64,000 nucleotides of DNA from NCBI GenBank assembly GCA_963971425.1, contig OZ020519.1:1690028-1754027 (forward strand), read 5' to 3'. The position numbers and the translations under genes are program-made. Positions 11,188 through 22,912 of the stretch are shown piece by piece (the first letter of the stretch is position 1; each line of letters opens with the position of its first letter). The notes under the pieces are model-generated. The model did not search any database and was not told the origin of the DNA. It worked only from the letters and a program-made list of their open reading frames with translations. This DNA is from Bryoerythrophyllum caledonicum. Its lineage: Eukaryota > Streptophyta > Bryopsida > Pottiales > Pottiaceae.

Positions 11188-12400
11188 CGCAATTGGCTCC
11201 GCCGTAGACACAACCTTGACCTCCTGCTCATCATCGCACTCCGAGGCCGCCTCCTCCGCAAAGTAAGTTACAAGCTGTCAGCCATTCTGGAGGCCCGACC
11301 TCCTCACACCCCATGCGCACTTCATGCCACCATCACTCCCAGTTGCCTCAGCTTCTCGTCTCGCCTTTGCTCTGGATCTAGAACAAAGCAGAGACCCAAT
11401 AAAAGCCACTAGCCGTTCACCCACGCCGAGATAGCATCTCCATTCGCGGCATCCGCGGCATCTCCGTGATGGAATAATGTTATTGAAAAGCACATGTAAT
11501 GGGCATGGACAATACGACAACTTGGCAATGGACATGCTCGAAAGTATCATTTGAAGGGAGGAAAGGGGCGCCAAACTCAATGCTCTGTTCGCAAGTTCTT
11601 ATTGTGGTGTGAGCGGTTTTGGGTCACCCATGAGATATTTTAACATGGCAGGCCTTTTCTAATTTACTCAAGGTCGGCCCTCATCATTGGGCAATGCAGG
11701 ACACAAAATTTGACCCATATCATGACAAATACCACACAGTCTACAGCAGAGTTGTGGTCTCTGATGAATTTTGGGCTTTTAAATTCCATATCAATTTGCC
11801 ACCTTTGAGATTAAATTTGAAAAAATGTTTGTTGAGTTTCATTCATAATTCCACATCTTTTGTTCCTAATTCCACATCAAATAGACTAATTCTTTGTGCA
11901 TGTATTGCATCTGCTCAACACCATGATCCAAACTTCTTGTCAGTACCTCCCATTTTGCACAGATCTGCCGATGTTTCAACAATCACTACAAGAAAACAAA
12001 GTGTTTAGCAACGTTTTGAAAAAAAATTAAGCAACGCCTAGGGGCTTTCTTTTAAAAGAAGCAACAGCTGTAGCGTGGTTTTATGTACAAAGAATTCGGT
12101 CTCAATATCCAAAGGTATCATCTACCAAAGCTCTGACTAGTCTAGATATGACAGGTGATCACTTGTCCCTCAAGCAAGAACAAAAGCACAGATGAATGAT
12201 GTAACAAAAAGGTTATTATTCCGTCACGACAATGGGCTAGTGTATCTTCACTTCCTCTTCAAGTGAGGAGCGTCACCTGGCCTGTTTTATTCCGACAATC
12301 AGATCAAACGCTTCCATACATGCCGATCATCATTTATTCAAGTACAGTCATCACCAACTTTCACATATAGACTGGTCTAGATTGCCATGCATGATCACAT
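11188..12400. other. Unassigned intergenic DNA
   Basis: The part 11,190-11,600 is more GC-rich, with overlapping ORFs on both strands and no recognisable domain; 'CGCAAAG|TAAG' is not a canonical donor. 11,600-12,400 shows nothing supportable. Confidence 0.4.
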
Positions 12401-12419
12401 GGCTGAACGAAGAAATTTC

Positions 12420-12850
12420 TCATTCCTTGGCGCAGGTCCCAGCTGCACAGTCTCAGTTGCCGCATGTGCCTCCATTCTCCTTTGCGCAAGTCCCTATATT
12501 ATACAAAACGTTCATGCCAAAGGTGAACCACTTCTATCCAAACTTTCATAGTGGCCAGAATAAGCTCAAAAACCAAAAAACGTTAAAAAAGAAGAAGCTA
12601 AAAGCCTAAAACACATGTAATGGACGCATGCCTTGAGTTATTTGTGTTCTAAGTATAAAGAATCTAAACTTACATACAATGACAAGACCAAACCTTGAAA
12701 GAAGAAAAATAAAAAGTACTTGAAAGATGGGTGATGGACTCGTCGAATACCTGCAGCGCAGTCGCAATTGCCGCACTTGCCACCATTTTCCTTGGCACAA
12801 GTTCCTGCAGCGCAATCGCAGTTTCCGCAATTTCCTGTGTCCTTGGCCAT
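12420..12850 (-). pseudogene. Metallothionein paralogue with premature stop
   Basis: Exon 1 (12,850-12,751, ATG in 'gccATGGcc' context) encodes MAKDTGNCGNCDCAAG, then TCAKENGGKCGNCDCAA. Exon 2 (12,493-12,420) follows a GTATTC...ATATAG intron of about 257 bp. Exon lengths (100 and 74 nt) and intron phase match the two intact genes at 17 and 22 kb. In exon 2 the codon for the first Cys of the third NCDC motif is TGA (12,453-12,455), so the product would end after about 46 residues and lose the third cluster. The repeat unit reads KCGNCDC here, against KCGANCDC in the intact copies, so this is an older paralogue. It may still make a shortened two-cluster protein. Confidence 0.75.
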
Positions 12851-13451
12851 GGCTGAAAGTTTACGTGCACAATATATCGTACCTGAATTTAGCACAAGGC
12901 GAACGTATGATCTGCTTCCCCAAGTGCACACGAAGGCGGAGAGACAGCAGAATGCGAGTGTGAAGGATGATGCTCCAGGCTTCACCTTGCACACATTTCA
13001 TACCTGTGGTTTTCCCTCCTGAATCAACAAATGAGCCTGATTCACGTCAGATATTGTGCATCCTTGCGTGTAGAACATGGAGTGCACTGTCCTTCCCAGC
13101 CACAGAAATCATTGTCACTGAATAGAGAAAGGTGGCCATGTACACGCGAAATGGCATCATCCCAGGTCCGTTGGTTCTCTTTGGTGCAGTGTCTTTTTCA
13201 TGGAGCTTTGTCCTTTTCATGGGATATGTTTTTTTGCTTGTGGATGCAGTTGGGGAAGTGCGTTGTAGATCCAATAGTTGGTGTTTGCTGGACAGCCACG
13301 CTCTTGTCCCGTTGCTGTGGGTTTGTCTACTGGTTTTGCACTAGCTACAGTTGATTAATTCTAAGAGAATAAGTACTGCTCTCCCTGGCTCTGTAATCTG
13401 ATAAAGCATGTGGGGGTCTTTCAACTGAGATTCAGTAAATGTTGTTTTGAA

Positions 13452-13667
13452 CCCCTAATGGACCAAGGCATTTTTAGAGGAATCTCTAGTCCTCATTTAA
13501 AAGCTGTCTAGGTGAAATTTTTGACAATGTAACCATGGGATCTTCTTCTCCACTTATATGAGATGATGTGGTAATAATTTTGTGAATTTTGACTGGACAA
13601 ATTGAAAGATAATAGGAGTAAAAGTGAATCAAATTGTCCCTTGAAGGTACTCTTGGTCCTTCAGAGG
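13452..13667 (+). mobile_element. Small TIR element (CCCCTAAAGGACC family), 216 bp
   Basis: Left end CCCCTAATGGACC and right end GGTCCTTCAGAGG are near-inverse, flanked by TGAA and TTAA. Probably an internally deleted member. Non-coding. The stretch 12,851-13,450 holds overlapping ORFs on both strands but nothing recognisable. Confidence 0.5.
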
Positions 13668-13793
13668 TTAAAAATGCAAAGGCACCGTAATTTCAAAGAA
13701 ATTTCTGAGGGAGGACATTTGAGTTGCTTACAAGGCCCATCCAAACAACTTTCCTCCTCGAATGGAAATTTCCTTTTCTAATTAATCCTTAAA

Positions 13794-14815
13794 CCCCTTA
13801 AGGACGGAGCCTATAACCATGGCATCAATCCCAACTTCCATTCTATTGTGTGCTCAAATTCTTCATCAAAGATAAGTGGTTTTTTTAATCTTACTTTTTT
13901 TAAAAAAAAATTTAGAGATGAGATCACTCGTTTTGTCACAAAAATCACAGAATATTTTAGTGAAAATTTGATTTTATTGTGATTTTCTAAATAAAAGGGG
14001 AGAAAACTCATATAAAAAACAAAGTATACTTGAATTTTTGAAAATTTCACCAATTGAAAGGTGTACAAAATAGTGACAAATTTGTGATGTAAATGAAAAT
14101 TGCATGTTCAGCTAAAATTAGTATATCATTCAATCATGGTTTTTAGGCCGAAAATTCAAATTACAAAAACTTATTCAATTTTATGTATTTTTCAAAAGTT
14201 CAAATTGGAATGGAAACTAGACTTCATGAATCATAAGCTTCAATTCAGTAGTTGAACTCAAATTTTGAAATATGATTTTATTTACTTGAATTCGGATTTA
14301 AAGCCTATACTAGAACTTTTTGAAATTCACCACATTGAGATCCCAAACATTAAATTCTTCTTTAGATAAAACATGATTGCCTCAATGAAGCAAGTTTCAT
14401 CATCATCTAATGCTTACACATTTAATGAACTCTCCAAAAAAGAATTGAATTGTCTAAATTTATCGATTATCATCTTCAAAATGTCATCTAAGAAGCCCCT
14501 TTTTGGTTGCTCAGTCCTTTCGGGATTAAGGCCGATGAGCTCACATGGCCTGGGAGAAGCTACGAGTGTAACAAATTACTATTGGATATCATTTATACAA
14601 CGGATACATTCCATCACAAACCTACTTCACAGAAATCATTGTAGCTTGCCCAGGAATGCGTCAATTTTGGTGGCGCAAATCTTGGTAGATGCTCATCTTG
14701 CTCCACATTTAAATTTTCCTCAAATTTTCCTTGGAGGTGTCTTGTAAGTTGTAGCCCCAACTACAAAGGTGAACATGCCCAAACAACAGAAATTTGGACA
14801 ACACGCCTTAAAGGG
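13794..14815 (+). mobile_element. Dispersed element, about 1 kb, copy 2
   Basis: Starts CCCCTTAAGGACGGAGCC and ends with 'acgccttaaaggg', near-inverse termini of the CCCCTAAAGGACC type. Its first 600 bp match 1,485-2,095. The 124-codon ORF inside has no recognisable domain. Confidence 0.5.
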
Positions 14816-14879
14816 TTTACCATCCACATTTCTTCCTTAATTTTTAATATTGTACGCACTAGTGAGTTTGGCACCTCCT

Positions 14880-15110
14880 TGCCAAATTATTTATTGTTTC
14901 AAATCTTAGTGGTTTGGACACAGTGGTTATCATCTAGGTATTACACCAATATCACCTTGACATTATACAGGTATCACCCATATATAACTAGGTATCACCT
15001 AGACAAGTCTCCTAAATTTTCCAAAAAAATTGGACATTTCCCATTATGAATTAATCATGTCCAAAACTGACCAACCCATACGTAAGGTAGCCACTTAATG
15101 TAGTACTTCA
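14880..15110 (+). repeat. Dispersed repeat, GGTGATACC/GGTATCACC family, copy 2
   Basis: Contains 'ggtatcacccatatataactaggtatcacctagacaag' type phrases and 'ttggacatttcccattatgaatta', shared with 290-500 and 49,880-50,060. Non-coding. Confidence 0.55.
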
Positions 15111-15787
15111 AAAGTTATTTATGGAATAACTCAAGCAGTCCAGAATAAAAGGCTGTCGCAACACACATTTTAGAATGCCATGAATTTCACAGCATTTGTC
15201 TTATTGGCCATAACCTACTAGATTTCGGCGGACACAACCCAGGTGAAGTATGTAACGTACACTCAAAGTATGAAAAGTCTAAAGGTTTAAAGGATCTGAA
15301 ATATGCAACTTGTCAAAGACTCACAGCCTTGTTGTGGCTCCAAACTTGTTGAAAGAAGTAAGTAAAAAGAACATCCATTCTCTAGTTTTTTCTGATTTGT
15401 AAGGAGAAAATTTTGTTGAGTTTTGTATGAAGAAGAAGGGAATGATATGAGAAATTAATGTAACTATTGCGTCATTTCTCTGTGATCCCGTGGAATTTGT
15501 AACAACCACCAATCCATTGTTGAACTTTTCCCTTGTTGAGGAGCAGACCCTTTTCTAGTGCCAACAAAGTGAGTGTTGTCATAACTACCAACAACAAAAA
15601 GAAGATATATAAAGTGCTAATAAGAATAGTATTATTTAAAGAATAGAAAAGAATATCACAAAGTGTGTTGAAGATAGTGAAGCATTGGTCACTTTAAATT
15701 AGTGATGGATGAAGAGTAGTAAAAGGAGACATCTAATACATCTCAAAAGTGTCAAGAGAAATATCAATGGAAGGAAAATAATATGAA

Positions 15788-15835
15788 GAAATGGCTTCAA
15801 ACATTACATTTGTATGTAATGTTTTGAAGCCATTT
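15788..15835. repeat. Short near-perfect hairpin
   Basis: GAAATGGCTTCAAACATTACA and its inverse complement (one extra base) enclose a loop of about 5 nt. It sits in otherwise featureless AT-rich DNA (15,111-16,260). Confidence 0.6.
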
Positions 15836-16806
15836 CTAATCATTGCACTCACAAATTTTCAAGATTTTATTCATAAGTGAGCAAACATAAAGTTTTAAAT
15901 CTACAATTCAAATTCTACAAAGAAAGAACAATAATGGGCCATGGCAATCATAAATCTAACATGAAATGAGATTCTACACTCAGCAATCAACAATTGTCTT
16001 CGAAACACAGAGTCCAAATGATCTTCCTAGATGTAGTTTTAATGAATATCTATTGATCTTCATATTTGAAGAAGGGATTGGAACTGTCTAGGGTTAATCC
16101 TGGAAGGGCCATAGTTTTCCTCTTGGGGAACTTCTAAGTTCTTACACTTTGAACATGTCCTCAATATGATGTCAATCTTGAATATAAATCTTTGAGCCAA
16201 CTGTGGAAATGCAGTAGGTATGTGCATGATTGATGCCAATTAATCACACATAACTACTTCTAGATCTTCCAGTTGAAATGCGTGCTTAATCCAACTAAAA
16301 ACTTTCTTTACAACGACCACGTTTACTCACTAATCGGATGAATTATTGAGCGTGATCAATGTGGAAGTTACTCTTTTCCATAATATGGAGGTCCTCACGT
16401 TCATTATATTGCGTCAACAAGCTCAAGATACGGTTGTTTCAACAAGACAAGCTATTATGTCAATCACAAGCCTGCTTAAAAAAAGTACACTTGCAAGTAA
16501 TGGATCAGAAACCGGGAGACCGGGGGTGTTGATCAACACTCCTTAATTTCATTGATCAAGTAATTTTCTTCACACCAAACTGCATGACTGTCATTATTGT
16601 CACACGCGTGTCAATTATATATTGTGCATCCAGAATTTCAGTCCGGTGCACCTTATTCTTCCGCATGGTGGACTAGACAGCCAGTGTTATTCCAAAACCA
16701 ACTACATCTACATCTCTCTCTCAAGATCCGCTGCCCGCAGTTTCACCACACACTATCAAGCTATGTATCGGTCGTGTACGCGCTCTGTAATGAAGTGGGC
16801 AGTTGT

Positions 16807-17069
16807 CTATTCCTTGGCGCAGGTTCCTGCAGCGCAGTCGCAGTTGGCGCCGCACTTGCCGTTCTCCTTCGCGCAAGTTCCTGTCAATTATGAGCACGGA
16901 CCCGGGTCAGATCGGTAATATATGGCGTTATGGAATCATAATATTCATGAGCACGTTGATTATTACCTGCTGCGCAATCGCAGTTGGCGCCGCATTTGCC
17001 ATTCTCCTTGGCACAGGTTCCTGCAGCGCAATCGCAGTTGGCACCGCACTTGCCGTTGTCCTTGGCCAT
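16807..17069 (-). CDS. Metallothionein, 58 residues, two exons (copy A)
   Basis: Exon 1 is 17,069-16,967 and exon 2 is 16,880-16,807; the 86-bp intron starts GTAATAATC and ends TTGACAG. The 58-residue product is MAKDNGKCGANCDCAA, two further units of 18 residues (GTCAKENGKCGANCDCAA) and a GTCAKE tail. Cysteines follow a C-x3-C-x-C-x4-C rhythm with no aromatic residues or His, as expected of a thiolate metal-binding protein. The role by family is buffering of Cu(I), Zn or Cd in the cytosol. The intron splits a repeat unit in phase 1. The protein is identical to that of the copy at 22.1 kb. Long ORFs overlapping it in other frames are shadows. Confidence 0.85.
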
Positions 17070-17600
17070 GGTTGTAGCTGCACATGACAAGACATCCAGA
17101 TCAGCATCATTAACCATAACCAAGGCGTGAAAAAACTGAATACTCTCTAATATGATCCAGGAACAGAATTCACCTGAACTTGAAGGTATCAGAAAACTAG
17201 TCTGCTTATGGATCAACAGCATCCATATTCACATGAACCAACTTCACAAAGAAATTGATGATGTACCTGAGTTGAGCGAGTGATCCGAACTGTAGATGCG
17301 AGATTCTCAGATAATCTGCTTCAAACACCAACAAATTAGCCAGCTTCAGCAATGACCACTCCACCACAATCAACATGGACAGACACTCAGACCCTCCACA
17401 ACAGAAACAGATCTATAAGTCTCCTAGAGTTACAATCTAGTAACCGGCCGTGCACCTCTCTAAGTTGAAGAGTCCAGCTGTGGATCACCTTCGAATCCAA
17501 AAAAGACACCAATTTCGTGCACAGAAGAAGCACAAGAAGCTCACCTCTGGATTGAAATGCAAAGATGGAAGCGGTGAACGATGCAAATGACCTCTCTTCT

Positions 17601-17704
17601 CTGCTCTTTTATACTTGTGCCTCACGCTCTAGTGACTCACCTATTCAACAAAGCCCCCCCTCACACAACTTGGGCAAGAAAAAGGTACTTTATTGGCCCG
17701 TACA
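17601..17704 (-). promoter_or_regulatory. Metallothionein copy A promoter: TATA box and paired GTAC motifs
   Basis: On the minus strand TATAAAAGAGCAG lies at 17,614-17,601. Upstream are two GTAC motifs (17,685-17,688 and 17,700-17,703) exactly 15 bp apart. The same pair with the same spacing is kept at the other metallothionein. GTAC is the core recognised by SPL7/CRR1-type copper regulators in plants and algae, so copper control is a reasonable inference. Four bases are common by chance, so only the conserved pairing carries weight. Confidence 0.55.
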
Positions 17705-18318
17705 AGTAACTCATGAAATTATCTCTTCCAGGGTGAAATTCACAATTAAATTGGCCCTGGCACAATTTTGTCTGTGAATGCAACATCCCTTGGCTAAAAA
17801 TTGGTGTACACAGAGATCATTAAAATCGTGAGCACCGTAAATTTTGACCTTCAGAAGTGAAAAACTTTGACACCAAGTGAAGTCAAAGTTTATCAATCCT
17901 TCTCATGCCCAAAGTTTCCTATTACCTCAAACATTATTATTACCTTCCACTAAATCATGGTGTCAACTTTCATGATTTTTTTCGAGTAAGTTCTTTCATC
18001 AAGCCAAATAAGATCCTAAAATTTGAAAATATAAACTAAACCTCTCTAGATCTCTTCTTCTTTTTGAACTAGAAATTATGAGTAGTTTTGAAGTGACAGA
18101 AGTGTTTTTGGTCAGAAATATGGAAAGATCATTTTGGGGCTAAAGTAAGAAAAATGGGTGTCCCTAATTATCCAATTTTTTGTTCTCAGTGTTGACACAA
18201 TGTTGACGCTTTCTTTTCAATGATTTCTTTTACAAACTCTTAATTCACCTTTCATCAGGATCTTTCTTCAGGATCTCACACCCTAAGTGGTAATGCAACT
18301 ACCTCAATAAACTCTTAA

Positions 18319-19201
18319 CCCCTAAAGGACCCACTGTCCACAAATGGGCTTTTTTAGAACCAGGGCATGCTCCTTTGGTGTCAGTTTTCAACAATCCTCT
18401 TTGAGATTTTTCATGTCAAAGGGCATAGTCTTGTAAATTTAGCTTTGTGGGAGTATACTTTGATTTCTTCAGCATTTGATGAAAAAATTATGCTATCCAT
18501 AACAATTTTGTGAAAAGATAGGTAGTTTTGGCAGGCATTTTTTCTAGGCAATTTAGGCAATCTCCAAAGTTTCTCACAAAAATTTGAGATTTTGTATACA
18601 AATAGCCAACATGAGCTATAGTAAAATCTCAAACATAGATCTTATGTTTGAGATCTTACTATAGCACAAAAAGTTCACACCATGTTCTATCCATTGCTCG
18701 GATTTCAAATCCAATAGTTAACTCTTTATAAAAAAATAAAATCGTTCTTTTATGTAAATGGCTACTTTCTATACCCCTAGTCATTGCAAGTCCATTTTAC
18801 TTATCCTAAACACCTCCATTACTTGCAATTTTGGTGTGCATTGACATAACACAAGGTAGAACACAGATCCATAAAAGTATGCATAGTAGAAGAATATTCA
18901 ATATGCCACTATTCAGAGTCAAAGTACACTGACCTTCAAGTCCGCTCAAGGAAGAAAAAAATCATAATGCACTCTTCAAATGAAAATATCCTACAATCCA
19001 TGCGGTCAAGGTTGTCCCCCCCCCCTTTCTAAGTCTCTTCTTGAAGAAGTTAACTTAAAATTCCTGCAATTGAAATTGTAAAAAGTTGTTTCAAATTATC
19101 TTGCAATATCTCATCTTAAAGAGGCGGTTATACTCTAAGAGGAGAGTGACACTCATCTTAGTGAGGCAGTTTGGTGTAACAAAGTCATGGGAATTTAGGG
19201 G
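18319..19201 (+). mobile_element. TIR element with TTAA flanks, 883 bp
   Basis: TTAA|CCCCTAAAGGACCCA at the left and TGGGAATTTAGGGG|TTAA at the right, so TTAA is duplicated on both sides. Non-coding. It contains a strong internal hairpin at 18,615-18,665. The spacer from 17,736 to 18,318 shows no gene. Confidence 0.6.
18615..18665. repeat. 51-nt hairpin inside a TIR element
   Basis: GCTATAGTAA-A-ATCTCAAACATA pairs with TATGTTTGAGAT-C-TTACTATAGC around a 5-nt loop, about 22 paired bases. Possible small-RNA source or recombination substrate. Confidence 0.6.
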
Positions 19202-19282
19202 TTAAATGATATAATCATCCAATATGTGGAGTCAAAAATTATATAATTGTTATGAATGTACTTCTAGCAAATCCTACGATTA

Positions 19283-19484
19283 GTACACCAAACAGTGAAT
19301 ATAGTGTGGACTAGAGTAATTTGAGTTACTACACTAGTTGGAAATCTACATCCAATCGGCGACTGACACACACTAACGTGAAAACAAATAGCCAATCAAA
19401 TTTTGACATGCATGTGCTTGATAAAAATTAGTGTGGCTGGTCCACATCAATTACAAATCCACTCTATATTCAGTGTTTGGTGTA
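19283..19484 (+). mobile_element. MITE of about 200 bp, copy 2
   Basis: Ends TACACCAAACAGTGAATATA and TATATTCAGTGTTTGGTGTA form about 20-bp TIRs. The body matches 4,468-4,672. Non-coding. From 19,485 to 20,200 only a short ORF without recognisable features is seen. Confidence 0.7.
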
Positions 19485-20204
19485 GTGGAAGGAGATCATT
19501 ATTTGTGGGTTTTTTATGCTGGCATTAAGAACCGTCATGTTGAAAACATTTTTCCAGAAACATAGTGGTGGTCCTTGAGGGGTTGTCGCGCCAGTCACCA
19601 TCGTTCTTCCTACCCTCTAAAGTAAACAACAGATGCATTATTCAGACTTGTCTTCTGGAGGGCGGTCCCTTTTCTTGTATGTGGGCTCTAGCAACGGAGA
19701 CATGTAACAACATTTTTGCCCCTTCAACAAAAGCAGGGCCAGAACAGCTCGAGGGTCAGGGCCCAGACAACACCAGGCAACAGTTTCTTGCACTAAAGGC
19801 CCACTTCTGACCAACGACCGGTCGAAAGCAAAATGTACCAGAAGCTTAGATGATGTTCTGCATGATTTAATAGTCTACATTAACCATACATCCATGTATC
19901 GTCCAGCCACTGGTCTGGCGTGTGCCAAGACATGATTGTTGTGTGCAAGCAACGTGCCTACTTTCACCACCCACTGGAAAAACAACACCTGACCTGCCAA
20001 GAGAGACAGCACCTTAATTTATCTACTTCACATAAAATCTGATTCTTACTTCATTTTTTCGGTGAAGCGTCCTAGTGATTTTTGGCTTCATTTAAGCTGT
20101 AATGGATTATCTTCAGAGAACGGTCATTCTGAAGATTCCAACGAGTTAACTTCACTCAAAGCTCCAGCCATTTGTGTGAGGGACAAAAAAAATAAAACGT
20201 GAGT

Positions 20205-20590
20205 TTTCAGTTTTTGAACCTTCACTCCTTGCACAATTTTATTGAATATGCTAAACCCTTTTTTTACCTCTAAAAATTGGTGAACAAGGAATTAACATGG
20301 TGGTAATGAAGTGAGACCTTATGTAGTGCAAAAATTGGACACCAAGTGAAGTCACAGTCTGCTGATCCACTGAACGCAGGGAAGGAAATGATCCCTTCTC
20401 TGTAATTTGAAGTTTGAACACTATAATCTTTCAATGCTTAAGAAGTTTTAATTGAGATCATACGATTAAAACTAGAAATTAAAGTTTTGGTTTTCTTCCT
20501 TACTCATCGCACTGAAACGAGCAATTATTAAAGTGTTTCTGGTTTGAAAATGGCTTGGTAATCGAGGAGTTAAACTACCTTAAATCCTGA
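20205..20590 (-). mobile_element. Fragment of the CCCCTAAAGGACC-family element
   Basis: Phrases such as 'aaattggacaccaagtgaagtc', 'ctgctgatccactgaacgcag' and 'gaacactataatctttcaat' match 23.9-24.1 kb and, inverted, 8.5-8.7 kb. Termini are degraded. The remaining spacer to 21,330 contains no supported gene. Confidence 0.5.
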
Positions 20591-21331
20591 GTCCTTCAGG
20601 TGTATAATATTGATGAGATTCAGAATGTGCAGGAATTCAGTACGGCTTGCTGTTCAAGACGAAAGTTATGTGAGTGTACAGTGAGAGAATCAGAAGCGTA
20701 TGGACACAGATTCTTATCTCAAGGGAACTACTGTAGCTATCCACTTCACTTTGTACCGAGTCAGCACAGATCGCAACGTTATAAAAATGTGACGCATGGT
20801 AAGTAAGCATGAACAGCTACAGAGTCTGTAAGTTACTGCACAAACTTCCACAACACAAACCTGGAGGTGCATGAGATTCTCAGACATTCCAACGGCCAAG
20901 CCGATTCCCCTCTTTGTCTGTACGCGTGCACACCACGTGGAAGCAAAAAAATGAGTCTACGCCGCTGAGCCGGCTACAACCGATGACAATCAAGTTACCC
21001 CTTAGCACCCACTTGGAGACACAACAGACCTCCCGATTCCCCTCATAATCCCACGATCAATTGCCTCATGGTCGCTTCAGATTTGGTAGTGAGGTGGGCG
21101 ACACTAATGCCTTTAGTTTTAAGCCCCGCAATATACTTGTAATCATGGTCTCCACAAAACAAAAACTTCCACACTTAGAATTATAATCCACTTTTTAATC
21201 ACTTCTTATGAAATTAACTCTGTTGACCCCTATATCTGTTGGTAAAGTACTCCATTCCAAGTACAGAAGTGACTGGCTCAGAAACTAAGACGCAGATGAA
21301 TGTACAGAAGACCACTACAGTACAGGTCCCA

Positions 21332-21362
21332 CACGCGAATAGTAGCGTTTACTATTCGCGTG
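21332..21362. repeat. Perfect 13-bp inverted repeat
   Basis: CACGCGAATAGTA and TACTATTCGCGTG flank a 5-nt loop, about 190 bp upstream of the metallothionein copy B TATA box. It is not present in the arm of copy A. Confidence 0.6.
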
Positions 21363-21451
21363 CTTGAAGAATATCCGCTCACAAGTCAAGAGAATATCAA
21401 CATCAACGTCGAGAAATCACGCACCTGGGGAGATAATTTCATGAGTTACGT

Positions 21452-21555
21452 GTACGAGCCAGTAAAGTACTTTTTTCTGCCCAAGTTGCGTGAATGTGAG
21501 AGGAAAACTTTGTTGCAGAGGTGAGTCACGAGAGCGTGAGGCACAAGTATAAAAG
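21452..21555 (+). promoter_or_regulatory. Metallothionein copy B promoter: paired GTAC, TGAGTCA, TATA box
   Basis: GTAC at 21,452 and 21,467 (15 bp apart), TGAGTCA at 21,522 and TATAAAAG at 21,548 are all retained in the same order as in copy A. The likely transcription start is about 30 bp downstream, near 21,580. A 5' UTR intron is plausible: CTCAG|GTACATC at 21,918 and TGCAG at 22,115, just before the ATG at 22,124. Confidence 0.55.
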
Positions 21556-22123
21556 AGCAGGCCAGAGAGGTCATTTGCATCGTTCACCGCTTCCATCTTT
21601 GCATTTCAATCCAGAGGTGAGCTTCTTGTGCTTCTTCTGTGCACGTAATTTTGTGTTTTTTTGAGACTGTCTGAAGGTGATCCATAGCTGGACCCTTCAA
21701 CTTAGAGAGGATGCACCGGGTATTAGATTGTAATTCCAGGAGACTTATAGATCTGTTTCTGTTGTGGAGGGTCTGAGTGTCTTTTCATGTTGAATTATGG
21801 ATCTTTCCGCTAGATTGTGGTGGAGTGGTCATTACTGAAGCTAGCTAATTTGTTGGTGTTTGAAGCAGATTATCTGTGAACCCCGCATCTACAGTTCGGA
21901 TCACTCGCTCAACTCAGGTACATCATCAAATTCTTTGAAAAGTCGGTTCATGTGAATATGGATGCTGTCGATCCGCAAGCAGACTAGTTGTGTAACACCT
22001 TCAAGGCATGTAAGTTCAGGTTAATTCTGTTCCTGGATCATTCTAGGATGTATTCAGTTTTTTCACGCCTTGGTTATGGCTCATGATGTTGGTCTGGATG
22101 TTCTATGATGTGCAGCTACAACC

Positions 22124-22386
22124 ATGGCCAAGGACAACGGCAAGTGCGGCGCCAACTGCGATTGCGCTGCAGGAACCTGTGCCAAGGAGAATGGCAAATG
22201 CGGCGCCAACTGCGATTGCGCAGCAGGTAATAATCAACGTGCTCATGAATATTATGATTCCATAACGCCACATATAACCGATCTGACCCGGGTCCGTGCT
22301 CATAATTGACAGGAACTTGCGCGAAGGAGAACGGCAAGTGCGGCGCCAACTGCGACTGCGCTGCAGGAACCTGCGCCAAGGAATAG
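22124..22386 (+). CDS. Metallothionein, 58 residues, two exons (copy B)
   Basis: Exon 1 is 22,124-22,226 (103 nt), the GT-AG intron is 22,227-22,312 and exon 2 is 22,313-22,386 (74 nt), giving 58 codons plus TAG. The protein is identical to copy A: three near-identical Cys units (KCGANCDC) separated by AAGTCAKENG. The start is chosen because ATG sits in 'ACCATGGCC', a strong context, and because the reading matches copy A. Reading through the intron gives a longer but meaningless tail. Expected to be a cytosolic metal chelator. Silent differences between copies A and B, together with diverged flanks, suggest the duplication is not brand new, or that conversion keeps the exons alike. Confidence 0.87.
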
Positions 22387-22912
22387 ACAACTGCCCACTT
22401 CATTACAGAGCGCGTACACGACCGATACATAGCTTGGTAGTGTGTGGTGAAACTGCGGGCAGCGGATCTTGAGAGAGAGATGTAGATGTAGTTGGTTTTG
22501 GAATAACACTGGCTGTCTAGTCCACCATGCGGAAGAATAAGGTGCACCGGACTGAAATTCTGGATGCACAATATATAATTGACACGCGTGTGACAATAAT
22601 GACAGTCATGCAGTTTGGTGTGAAGAAAATTACTTGATCAATAACATGAGGGAGTGTTGATCAACACCCCCGGTTTCTGATCCATTACTTGCAAGTGGAC
22701 TTCGTTGAATCAGGCTTGTGATTGACATAATAGCTTGTTTTGTTGACACAATTGTATCTTGAGCTTGGTGCCGCAATATAATGAACGCGAAGACTTCCAA
22801 CTTCCACATTGATCACGCTCACTAATTCATCCGATTAGTGACTAAACGTGATCGTTGAGTAGAAGATTTTTAATTCGACTAAGTACGAATTTATTGAACT
22901 GGAAGATCTACA

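Larger units (their letters stand above)
16262..17735 (-). repeat. Inverted duplication arm carrying a metallothionein gene (left)
   Basis: Reverse complement of about 21,426-22,912, covering the promoter, 5' UTR, both exons, the intron and about 500 bp of 3' flank. Divergence is greater in the flanks than in the exons. The two arms face away from each other across a 3.7-kb spacer. Confidence 0.85.
21426..22912 (+). repeat. Inverted duplication arm carrying a metallothionein gene (right)
   Basis: Reverse complement of 16,262-17,735. Similarity spans promoter, transcribed region and 3' flank (ending near 'gaactggaagatctac'). Confidence 0.85.

Noticed and set aside
12453..12455. TGA as selenocysteine in the metallothionein paralogue
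   Set aside because: Land plants lack the selenocysteine machinery as far as is known, and no SECIS-like hairpin was noticed downstream.
12606..13354. Several 60-118 codon ORFs around the 12.4-kb metallothionein
   Set aside because: They overlap on both strands, carry no recognisable features and partly read through the metallothionein intron.
16597..17222. Long overlapping ORFs (90-112 codons) across the metallothionein genes
   Set aside because: They read through introns or lie in other frames; their repetition at 22.1-22.6 kb is due to the inverted duplication of the real gene.
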